Positions 25,815-33,076 of a stretch of DNA of 59,927 nt are shown in pieces. This DNA comes from Candidatus Sulfopaludibacter sp. SbA3 (GTDB lineage Bacteria > Acidobacteriota > Vicinamibacteria > Vicinamibacterales > UBA2999): assembly GCA_945903265.1 (NCBI GenBank), contig CAMDNQ010000020.1, positions 1-59,927 of the forward strand, given 5' to 3'. The translations under genes and the position numbers were made by a program. Each line of letters starts with the position of its first letter. Positions within the stretch are counted from its first letter, which is position 1. The notes under the pieces were generated by a model. The model worked only from the letters and a program-made list of their open reading frames with translations. It was not told the origin of the DNA and did not search any database.

Positions 25815-26698
25815 TCAACGACGCGCACTGCCATTTCTTCTCGCCAGCCTTCTTCGACGCGCTGGCCAGGCAACGCGGCGCCGGCACCCCCTCAGACATC
25901 CTTCGCGAGTTGCAGTGGGACGATCCCGCCAGCGCTGAAGCGCTCGCCGACCGATGGGTCCAGGAACTCGATCGGCATGGCGTCACCCGCACGGCGCTGA
26001 TTGCCAGCATCCCCGGCGACGAATCGTCGGTGGCCGCCGCTGTCGCGAAACACCCTTCCCGATTCGTCGGCTACTTCATGGTGGATCCGTCGGCCGCGGA
26101 CCCCGCGGAGCGGACGCGGCGCGCGCTGACCGATCTCCGCCTCCGCGTCGTCTGCCTCTTCCCCGCCATGCATCACGTGCCGGCCGATGACGAGCGGACG
26201 CATCGGATCGTCGAGGCGGCGGCCGCAGTACCGGGCACGGCGGTGTTCGTGCATTGCGGCGTGCTGTCGATCGGCGTGAGACGAAAGCTCGGTTTGCCCA
26301 GTCGCTTCGATCTGCGTCTCGGCGATCCGCTCGCGGTCTCGCGTCTTGCGATGGCCTTCCCGGCGGTCCCGTTCCTCATCCCGCACTTCGGCGCGGGCCT
26401 GTTTCGCGAAGCGCTGATGGCGGCCGACGTCTGCCCGAACATCCATTTCGATACATCGAGTTCGAACAACTGGGTTCGCTACGCGCCAGGGCTCACGCTC
26501 GAGGCGGTATTCAAGACTGCCCTGGCCGTGCTCGGTCCCTCGCGGCTGTTGTTTGGGACCGATTCATCATTCTTCCCTCGCGGATTTCAGAAGGCGATCT
26601 ACGACCAGCAAAGGGAGATCGTCAACGCGATTGGCGTCCCTGATCGCGACGCCGCGCTGCTCTTCGGCGGTAACTTCGCGCGTCTCTTTCCGCTGTAG
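25811..26698 (+). CDS. Amidohydrolase (Amidohydro_2) with an apparent non-canonical start
   Basis: About 295 residues. Metal-binding motifs are INDAHCHFFSP (HxH at the very N-terminus), AVFVHCGVLSIG, FLIPHFGAGLFRE and LLFGTDSSFFPRG (Asp). The HxH motif lies upstream of the first in-frame TTG (25910), so the gene must start earlier. No ATG, GTG or TTG exists between that point and a position well inside the receptor gene. The only plausible site is CTG at 25811, overlapping the receptor's TGA stop (CTGA). It is probably translationally coupled to the broken TonB receptor. Substrate is unknown. Confidence 0.75.
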   Translation: MINDAHCHFFSPAFFDALARQRGAGTPSDILRELQWDDPASAEALADRWVQELDRHGVTRTALIASIPGDESSVAAAVAKHPSRFVGYFMVDPSAADPAERTRRALTDLRLRVVCLFPAMHHVPADDERTHRIVEAAAAVPGTAVFVHCGVLSIGVRRKLGLPSRFDLRLGDPLAVSRLAMAFPAVPFLIPHFGAGLFREALMAADVCPNIHFDTSSSNNWVRYAPGLTLEAVFKTALAVLGPSRLLFGTDSSFFPRGFQKAIYDQQREIVNAIGVPDRDAALLFGGNFARLFPL

Positions 26699-26718
26699 GG
26701 AAAAGGGAAAAGGGAAAA
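26698..26718. repeat. GGGAAAA heptamer repeat, three copies
   Basis: Three exact GGGAAAA units begin at the last base of the amidohydrolase stop codon. A related inverted stretch (CCCTTTTCCCTATGCCCTA) lies at about 27239-27257, so the pair brackets the four-helix-bundle gene. Confidence 0.8.
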
Positions 26719-26731
26719 TTCTGTCTGAGCC

Positions 26732-27106
26732 TCACCGCTGGGGCGACGGGCTCCCTGCCTTCGCGTTCACAATAATGGCGCCAAGAATTCTCGCGATCTG
26801 GCCAGCCTCCCCGAGCAGTATTGGGCCTGTGTGCGGATCTCCGATCTCTGTCGACGAGAGTGCCCGCAGCCATAAGACAGACTCGTTGGCGCTGCGCAGG
26901 GCGATTTGGTTATAGCGAATGAATTCTTTCTTCGACGAGGCACCGTTTGCTTCCTGACGATTGGCCGCGATAGAACCAGCGGCCGCGATCACCTGATCGA
27001 CAATACGACGAATCCCAGGCTCCGGCCTGATCGCGCGCGCGAACCGAATCACTTCGCACAGGAAGACAAAGGCTCGTTCATCCACTCCACCATGCGGCAA
27101 TGGCAT
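26732..27106 (-). CDS. Four-helix-bundle protein (S23/IVP-like family)
   Basis: A 124-residue helical protein. The stretch AAGSIAANRQEANGASSKKE followed by FIRYNQIALRSANES and LWLRAL matches the four-helix-bundle family first seen in 23S rRNA intervening sequences (pattern S..aN..Ea....s..eF......a..Sa.Et..WL). In non-rRNA locations the role of these small proteins is unknown. It is bracketed by inverted G-rich heptamer repeats, suggesting the unit may have been inserted as a block. Confidence 0.8.
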   Translation of the reverse strand: MPLPHGGVDERAFVFLCEVIRFARAIRPEPGIRRIVDQVIAAAGSIAANRQEANGASSKKEFIRYNQIALRSANESVLWLRALSSTEIGDPHTGPILLGEAGQIARILGAIIVNAKAGSPSPQR

Positions 27107-27272
27107 GACGGGCGGCGCAGCAAGACGACTGCCGTGAGGTATGCTCCGACAAAGCGCCCGAACGCCCCCTCATGTGTTCGAAACGAACGTGGATCTGCGA
27201 GCCGGCGTAGCTCATTTCTGCGAACAATTAAGGGTTTACCCTTTTCCCTATGCCCTAAGGAGCAGTGCGCTG

Positions 27273-28235
27273 ATGAAAGCTGTTGTTGTACGTGAATTCG
27301 GCGCGCCCGAAGTACTGAAGATCGAAGAGGTCCCTGTGCCCACGCCGGGACCGACGCAGGTGCTCGTGCGCGTCAAGGCGATTGGCGTCAATCCGGTTGA
27401 GACGTACATCCGGACCGCGTCGTACGTGAAGAAGCCGAACCTTCCTTACACGCCTGGCACGGATGCGGCCGGGGTCGTGGAAGCCGTGGGGGCGAATGTG
27501 ACGAGCGTCAAGGCGGGCGACCGCGTGTATACGCACGGCACGGTCAGCGGATCGTACGCGGAGGCGACGATCTGCGAAGAAACCCAGGTCCATGCGCTGG
27601 CGTCGCGGCTGTCGTTCGCTCAGGGCGCCGCGGTCGGCGTGCCGTACGGAACGGCGTGGCGGGCACTCTTCCTGAAAGCCCAGGCGCGGCCCGGCGACAC
27701 CGTCTTCATTCATGGCGCCAGCGGCGGCGTCGGCGTTGCGGCCGTGCAGATTGCGCGGGCCTCAGGCCTGCGCGTGATCGGCACGGCGGGGAGCGACAAG
27801 GGCATTGCCCTCGTGCGCGAACAGGGTGCCCACGAGGTGCTGAATCACCGAGACCCCGACTATCTCGCCAAGGTCCTGCCGCTGACCGGTGGACGCGGCG
27901 CCGACGTCATTCTCGAGATGCTGACGAACGTGAACCTCGACAAGGATTTCGACATCCTCGCCCTGCGCGGACGCCTCATCGCCATCGGTAACCGCGGGCG
28001 GATCGAAATCGACCCGGGCAAGCTGATGACGAAGGACGGAATCCTGCTCGGAATGCGGATGTTCAACGCGACACCAGAGGATCACCGCGTGATTCACTCG
28101 GCAGTCGTGGCGGGACTCGAGGCGGGAATGTTGAACCCGGTGGTGGGCCGTGAAATGCCGCTGGGGGACGCGCCGAAGGCGCACGTCGCGGTGCTGGAGC
28201 CGGGGGCCTACGGAAAGATCGTGTTGAATCCCTAA
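27273..28235 (+). CDS. NADPH:quinone oxidoreductase (zeta-crystallin-like MDR enzyme)
   Basis: A 320-residue zinc-independent medium-chain reductase. The N-terminal GroES-like domain shows MKAVVVREFGAPEVLKIEEV and YTPGTDAAGVVEAVG. The nucleotide-binding domain has VFIHGASGGVGVAAVQIARA (AxxGxxG, NADPH) and the C-terminus PGAYGKIVLNP. The catalytic zinc cysteines of alcohol dehydrogenases are absent. It probably reduces quinones or other electrophiles. The ATG at 27273 follows a good TAAGGAG ribosome-binding site; longer in-frame extensions lack support. It ends with a 4-bp overlap with the convergent DsbA-like gene. Confidence 0.88.
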   Translation: MKAVVVREFGAPEVLKIEEVPVPTPGPTQVLVRVKAIGVNPVETYIRTASYVKKPNLPYTPGTDAAGVVEAVGANVTSVKAGDRVYTHGTVSGSYAEATICEETQVHALASRLSFAQGAAVGVPYGTAWRALFLKAQARPGDTVFIHGASGGVGVAAVQIARASGLRVIGTAGSDKGIALVREQGAHEVLNHRDPDYLAKVLPLTGGRGADVILEMLTNVNLDKDFDILALRGRLIAIGNRGRIEIDPGKLMTKDGILLGMRMFNATPEDHRVIHSAVVAGLEAGMLNPVVGREMPLGDAPKAHVAVLEPGAYGKIVLNP

Positions 28236-29281
28236 CGCGCTCTCGCCAGCTCCTCGTCGATGACCGACACGAACGTCTCATAAGGCTGCGCGCCGGTCAG
28301 CAGGCGGCCGTTGATGTACACGGCCGGAGTCGAGTTGACGCCGAGCTCGGCTCCCACACCCATCTGCGCCTGCACACGTTCGGCGTACTTCGCCGTATCG
28401 AGGCACGTTCCGAACTTCGCGGCATCGAGACCGGCGTCGGCCGCGTACTTCTTGAGCGATTCCACCTGCAGCGTCTGCTGGTTGGCGAACAGCCGGTCGT
28501 GATACTCCCAGAACTTCCCCTGCTCGTGCGCGCACTGCGCTGCTTCCGCCGCCTTGAACGCCTGCGGGTGGATGGACGTCAGCGGAAAGTCCTTCCAGAC
28601 GATCCGCACGCGGTCGCCGTACGTCTCACGCACGCGCTTCAGCGTCGGCGACACGCGCTGGCAGAACGGGCACTGGAAATCCGAGAACTCGACGATCGTG
28701 ACGCGCGCAGTGGCGGGTCCCAGCACCGGATCGCCGGCATCGACCGCGACCTCCGAGCGGGGCGCATCCAGCACCATCGTCACCGCCGGTCCCGCCTTCT
28801 TCAGGTCATTGACGAACGCACGGTACGCGTTGGCGCGCTCCTGCTCCTCGAGATAATTCCGAATCGGCGTCGTCATCGCCTGCAGCGGCTGCCCCTGCAT
28901 CTGCGCCTGGTTCTCCTGAAAGAAGCTGACGATCTGTCCTTCCGTGACCGGCTTGATGCGGCTCGCGACTTCGGCTTCCGTGTACTGCTCCACCGCCATG
29001 CCCTTGCCCTTGGCGGCCTGCTCGATCAGCATCTGCGCGACGATGGCCTCGAGCGCGCCGCGGCGCCCCTCGTACAGCTGGTTCAGCGCCTGCGCCTGCT
29101 GCGCCGGGTCGTTCTGCCGCCATCGATCGTCGAGCTCCTTCAGCGTGATCGTGCGATCGCCCACGCGCGCCGCGACATCCGACGCCGCAGCTGATCCGGC
29201 CTGCCCGGCGGCGGGCTGCTGGGCGGGCGTCGAACAGGACAGAGCGAGCAGAATGGCGCCGGTCGCGAACGTCGTTCTCAT
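28232..29281 (-). CDS. Lipoprotein with SurA-like region and DsbA-type thioredoxin domain
   Basis: About 349 residues. A lipobox (LLALSC) gives a lipid-anchored protein. Residues about 35-160 resemble a SurA N-terminal chaperone region (VGDRTITLKELDDRW, IVAQMLIEQAAKGKGM). Residues about 185-345 form a thioredoxin_4/DsbA-like domain with FSDFQCPFCQRVSP (CPFC redox pair) and a cis-Pro loop NSTPAVYINGRLL. It likely handles disulfide exchange or folding of exported proteins. ATG at 29281 is preferred over 29293 because TATGAT stands 7 nt before it. Confidence 0.85.
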   Translation of the reverse strand: MRTTFATGAILLALSCSTPAQQPAAGQAGSAAASDVAARVGDRTITLKELDDRWRQNDPAQQAQALNQLYEGRRGALEAIVAQMLIEQAAKGKGMAVEQYTEAEVASRIKPVTEGQIVSFFQENQAQMQGQPLQAMTTPIRNYLEEQERANAYRAFVNDLKKAGPAVTMVLDAPRSEVAVDAGDPVLGPATARVTIVEFSDFQCPFCQRVSPTLKRVRETYGDRVRIVWKDFPLTSIHPQAFKAAEAAQCAHEQGKFWEYHDRLFANQQTLQVESLKKYAADAGLDAAKFGTCLDTAKYAERVQAQMGVGAELGVNSTPAVYINGRLLTGAQPYETFVSVIDEELARAR

Positions 29282-29288
29282 GAAAAAC

Positions 29289-29294
29289 ATCATA
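29289..29294 (-). promoter_or_regulatory. -10-like box TATGAT, 7 nt before the DsbA-like gene
   Basis: On the minus strand TATGAT is followed by GTTTTTC and ATG (29281). The upstream side is the GGGATCA repeat, so no ordinary -35 box is possible immediately behind it. Confidence 0.55.
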
Positions 29295-29333
29295 AGGGAT
29301 CAGGGATCAGGGGTCAGGGGTCAGGGATCAGGG
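29295..29333. repeat. GGGATCA/GGGGTCA heptamer tandem repeat
   Basis: Five consecutive heptamers (three GGGATCA, two GGGGTCA) plus a final GGG. It contains six G-tracts with 4-nt or shorter spacers, so it is a formal G-quadruplex motif. The last units supply the TGA stop (29328-29330) of the neighbouring TonB receptor gene. Confidence 0.88.
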
Positions 29334-29621
29334 TAAAAAGACGCGGACGCCGACCCGCACCGTGCGGGGCCAGCCGATGGTACGAATCGGCGTGCGGCCG
29401 ACATCGTAGTCCGCATCAAGCACGTTCTCGACCGCGGCAAACACACTCAGCCCGCGCCGCACGGCCTGGCTCGCCGACATGTCCATGAGGCTGAACGACT
29501 CGAGCGCGAAGAGATTCAGGTCGTCGTCGTACTGCACGCCCAGGCGGCGCGTCTGCAGCGAGCCGGTAAAGCCGCGAGGATCGACATACGTGATGGTGCT
29601 GCCGAACTGATAGGACGGTAC
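29328..29621 (-). pseudogene. TonB-dependent receptor, C-terminal end beyond an in-frame amber codon
   Basis: This stretch continues in the same frame as the receptor N-terminus at 29622-31526, directly after a TAG. It encodes VPSYQFGSTITYVDPRGFTG, a middle QYDDDLNLFALESFSLMD, SVFAAVENVLDADYDVGR and a final barrel strand ending VGVRVFLP. That ending is a proper outer-membrane C-terminal strand, so the fragment is plainly the missing end of the same receptor. A short internal frame from 29537 alone would not make a protein. The stop lies in the GGGATCA repeat. Confidence 0.8.
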
Positions 29622-31526
29622 CTAAGGCACCCGTTTCCCTTCGATCGCCGGCTGCGCGGGTGCGTCGACGAACCTCGAGCGCGTGAATCCGGCCAGCGCC
29701 CCGAGCATCCATCGCTGATGCACGCGCACATCGCCCTCCAGCTCGATGCCGCGTGCACGGACCGTGTCGGTGTTCTGCCGCTGCCTCGTGATCTGAGTGC
29801 CGACGATGCTCGTCGTGACGTTCGTCACGGCGCCATCGAGCTCGTTCCAGAACCCGGTGGCGCGCGCCGAGACTCCGTGCCACGACCAGAGGATGCCACC
29901 ATCCATCCCGGTCAGCTGCTCAGGATCGAGCTCCGGGTTCGGATTGGTGACGGCGTTGCCGACACTGAACCCGCGATGCAGCTCATTCAGCGTGGGCGTC
30001 CGATGCGCGCGATAGACAGACGCGTGCACCGACGCGGCGGGGCTCAGCGTCCAGGCCGCGGCCGCGCGCGGACTGAAGAAGCTGGCGGAGTGCGTGGCGA
30101 GCGCCGCGTCGAGCGGCGTCGATTGCCAGAAATCTCCGCGCATGCCCATCGTCAGCGTCAGCCGCTCGACGGGAATCACGCTGACGCGCGCGAACATGGC
30201 GCCCGACTGCTCGGTGCCGCCCAGAAGGAACGGCCCGCTCTGCACCCCAGCCACGGAGTACCGGAGCTCTTCGACGGTGGATTCGGTTCGTTTGGCTTCG
30301 ACGCCAAGGAGCCAGACCGTCTTCGATGTGCCCTTGGTCCACTGGGCGGCGCCCGTGGAGAAGGAGGAAGGGATTGACTGCTCGAACGTGAGCCGCTCTG
30401 TGGCGCGTCCTGCCAGGACCGCGCTGAACGTCTGGTCGTACGTCTGGGTACCCACCGACGCGCGCGCCTGCCACGCGCCGTCGCCGACCGAACCTGCAGC
30501 CTCGCCCGATGCCTGCGTCCAGTCGGTGGTGTTCACCGTCCGGGGCGTACCGTTGCCACGCTCTTCGGCGTACAGACTGAGACGTGCCGATGCGTGCCAC
30601 GCGCCCTGGTTGACTCCGCCGCCAAGGAATCCCGTCGTGTAGTCGCTGTCGGCGCGGACGTCGACGAGGCCGCGCACCTCTTCGCCCACGGTGACGACGC
30701 CGTCGGTTCGCAGCCATTCGCCCGCGGCGTCGACATTCCATGGGCCGCGCTGCGTACCGCCGAAGCCCGAGAACCGCGCCGTGTCGTGCGACCCTGCCTC
30801 ACCCATGGCACGGAACCGGGTGCGTCCGGGTTGAAACGTCAGGACCTGAACGACGCCGCCGAGCGCGTCGGCGCCATACAAGTCACCTGCGGCACCGCGG
30901 ACGACTTCCACGCGTTCCACCGCCGCCTGCGGAATGCGGTTCCAGTAGACCCAGCTGCCGAAGGGATCGTTCAGCGGCAATCCGTCTGCGAGCACGAGCG
31001 TCCGGCTCGCGCCGGATCCGGAGACGCCCCGCAGCGTGACGCCCTGTGTCGTCGGATTCGACACCCGTGACGACGACCGGCGAAACAGGCTGAAGCCGGG
31101 CGTGTTGCGAAGCACGTCGTCGAGCGAGCCGGCGGCCGACGCCAGGAGCTCCGCCGACGTCACAACGGTCGTGGCTTCCGGCGTCGCGAGGCGCGCGGCT
31201 CCGCGCGACGCGGTGACGACCACCGTGTTAAAGAGCGGGGCAGGCTGGAGTGTGACGCGAACGCCTTCCACGTCGGCAGCGACAAGGAGCGCTGTGGCAA
31301 AGCCGGGCGCCGTAATCCGGATCTGGCTGCCGTTCGGTACATCGGCGAGTACGAACGAGCCGTCGTCAGCGGTGGTCGCAGTGATGGTTCCGGCGGCCAC
31401 CGTAGCGCCGCCGATCGGTGCACCCGACCCGTCCACGACGGTGCCGGCGACGTGCGCGGCGTACGCGGGAGCGGCCACGAGCGAGGACACGAGCACGAAA
31501 ACCGCCGTGAAAACCGCTGTGCGCAT
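29622..31526 (-). pseudogene. TonB-dependent receptor interrupted by an in-frame TAG
   Basis: Signal peptide (1-24, ending PAYAA) and a CarboxypepD_reg domain (about 25-95). The plug includes VTLRGVSGSGASRTLVLADG and VEVVRGAAGDLYGADALGGV. Most of a vitamin-B12/siderophore-type barrel follows, ending IEGKRVP then TAG. TonB receptors usually read RVPQVP or similar here; CAG to TAG is a single transition, and the frame stays open for 97 more codons to a normal terminus. The whole gene would be 733 codons. ATG at 31526 has TAAGAT 7 nt upstream. Loss of function, readthrough or a base error are all possible. Confidence 0.8.
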
Positions 31527-31533
31527 GCGGGAA

Positions 31534-31539
31534 ATCTTA
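31534..31539 (-). promoter_or_regulatory. -10-like box TAAGAT, 7 nt before the TonB receptor start
   Basis: On the minus strand TAAGAT is followed by TTCCCGC and ATG (31526). It diverges from the box at 31576-31581. Confidence 0.55.
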
Positions 31540-31575
31540 GCGGAAAGCCGGTTTACTCCGCGGAACAATCGTTGC

Positions 31576-31581
31576 TAAGCT
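31576..31581 (+). promoter_or_regulatory. -10-like box TAAGCT, 7 nt before the VWA gene
   Basis: TAAGCT is followed by GCCCCCC and ATG at 31589, with no Shine-Dalgarno sequence. TTTACT about 20 bp upstream is a weak -35 candidate. Confidence 0.5.
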
Positions 31582-31588
31582 GCCCCCC

Positions 31589-32497
31589 ATGCACCACCTG
31601 GCCGCTCCGGCGCTCGCGCTCATGGCCGTCTCGATCATGGTTGCCTCTCCACAGGGACAGGCGACATTCCGTTCGAGCACGCGGATCGTCCCGGTTGTCA
31701 CCACGGTGACCGACGCCGACGGCAGGCTCGTGCCTGGTCTGGAACAGGACCAGTTCGAGATCCTCGACAACGGCAAGCCGCAGGACATCACGTTCTTCGA
31801 GAACGACATCCAGGCGTTCACCGCGGTCGTGATGATGGATTACAGCGCCAGCATGACGGCGAATCTCGATCGCCTGCAGGCGGCCGCCGAACAGTTCCTG
31901 CTGCGGATGCTTCCCGAAGACATGGCGCAGGTGGGATCGTTCAGCGACAAGATTCAGTTCAGCGGCGAGTTCACCAACGACCGCGACGACCTGATCTTCG
32001 CGCTCAAGGATCTGCAGTTCGGCAATCCGACCAGGCTGTATGACGCCATCAACGAAAGCATGGCGATGCTCCGCCAGGCCGGGAATCGCAAAGTCGTGCT
32101 GGTCTTCACCGATGGAGACGACACGGCGAGCCGCGTCGGCATGGGAGACGTGCTCGATCGCGCACGAGACGAAGAGGTGATGGTCTATACGATCGGCCTG
32201 GAGTCGGAGTTTTTCAACGGGCAGCGGCGCGTGCGGACGCGGCCCGATCGCGGGCTCCGCCGGCTGTCGGACGAAACCGGAGGCGGATACTTCGAGCTCA
32301 AGAAGGCCGACGAGCTCGGACCGACCTTCAGCCGCGTCGCGCAGGAGCTTCACAGCCAGTACACGCTCGGGTTCACGCCGGCGACGCTGGACGGCCGCGA
32401 GCACAAGCTGGTCGTCCGGGTGAAACAGCCGGGCATGAACGCGCGCGCCCGCCGGACCTATATCGCCTCACCCGAGCGACTGTCCCCTGCGGAGTGA
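31589..32497 (+). CDS. VWFA-related secreted protein
   Basis: A 302-residue protein with a signal peptide (about 1-22) and one VWA domain of the Acidobacteria VWFA-related type. VPVVTTVTDADGRLVPGLEQ precedes the metal-binding MIDAS motif VVMMDYSASM (DxSxS intact, about residues 82-86). VVLVFTDGDDTASR supplies the second Asp loop. The C-terminus includes RVAQELHSQYTLGFTPA. These proteins are exported and probably mediate protein-protein contacts; no client is known. It diverges from the interrupted TonB gene. Confidence 0.88.
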   Translation: MHHLAAPALALMAVSIMVASPQGQATFRSSTRIVPVVTTVTDADGRLVPGLEQDQFEILDNGKPQDITFFENDIQAFTAVVMMDYSASMTANLDRLQAAAEQFLLRMLPEDMAQVGSFSDKIQFSGEFTNDRDDLIFALKDLQFGNPTRLYDAINESMAMLRQAGNRKVVLVFTDGDDTASRVGMGDVLDRARDEEVMVYTIGLESEFFNGQRRVRTRPDRGLRRLSDETGGGYFELKKADELGPTFSRVAQELHSQYTLGFTPATLDGREHKLVVRVKQPGMNARARRTYIASPERLSPAE

Positions 32498-32560
32498 CCT
32501 GAACGAAGGTCAAAGGCCGGAAGTTCGAGCTTCAAAACGTCTGTAAACCGCTCGATCTGC

Positions 32561-33019
32561 GTGGCTTATGGTTTGCAGCCTGAGCTTGTGGTGTCCTGGA
32601 AATCTGCCTTCACCGTTGCCCTCACCACGGTCTGCCTCGCGGCGGTGCCGATGTCCGGTGCGCTCGACGCGCAGGGACGCGGGAGGGGTGCGGATCGCGG
32701 TAGCGGTGATCGAGGCAGTGTTGATCGAGGCAACGGCAACGCGCGCGGCCGCGCGCTGAACCGCCAGGCGCCGCTGCAACGGCAACTTCCCCGGAGCCAG
32801 CAGGAACCGGCGTTCGTGCGCGGATACGACGACGGGTATCAGGATGGCGCGGGGGACGGGAGGCAGGGCCTTCGTTACGACCCGGCCGACAGCCGTCAGT
32901 ACCGGGATGGTGACGGCGGCTACGTGGACGCGTACGGCACCCGCGACGCCTATCGCAACAACTACCGCGCTGGTTTCAGGCAGGGCTACGAAGCCGGCTA
33001 CCGCGGCGCAACGCGATAG
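32561..33019 (+). CDS. Small exported Gly/Arg/Tyr-rich protein
   Basis: A 152-residue protein starting with GTG. A hydrophobic signal near residues 13-37 (FTVALTTVCLAAVPMSGALD) is followed by a G/R/D-rich linker. The C-terminal region contains regularly spaced aromatic-glycine units: GYDDGYQDGAGDGRQGLRYD, then SRQYRDGDGGYVDAYGTRDA and YRAGFRQGYEAGYR. Similar G-Y-x3-G-x2-D repeats occur in short exported proteins, with no known function. A later GTG could also be the start. It ends just before the GGGTTCC repeat. Confidence 0.65.
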   Translation: MAYGLQPELVVSWKSAFTVALTTVCLAAVPMSGALDAQGRGRGADRGSGDRGSVDRGNGNARGRALNRQAPLQRQLPRSQQEPAFVRGYDDGYQDGAGDGRQGLRYDPADSRQYRDGDGGYVDAYGTRDAYRNNYRAGFRQGYEAGYRGATR

Positions 33020-33023
33020 AGGC

Positions 33024-33066
33024 CCGTTCCGGGTTCCAGGTTCCGGGTTCCGGGTTCCGGGTTCGG
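33024..33066. repeat. GGGTTCC heptamer tandem repeat between convergent genes
   Basis: Five to six degenerate copies of GGGTTCC, with one A-containing variant. Four GGG tracts lie in a 3-4-nt-loop arrangement. It fills the space between the two converging stop codons at 33019 and 33077. Confidence 0.85.
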
Positions 33067-33076
33067 TTTGCTGTTC

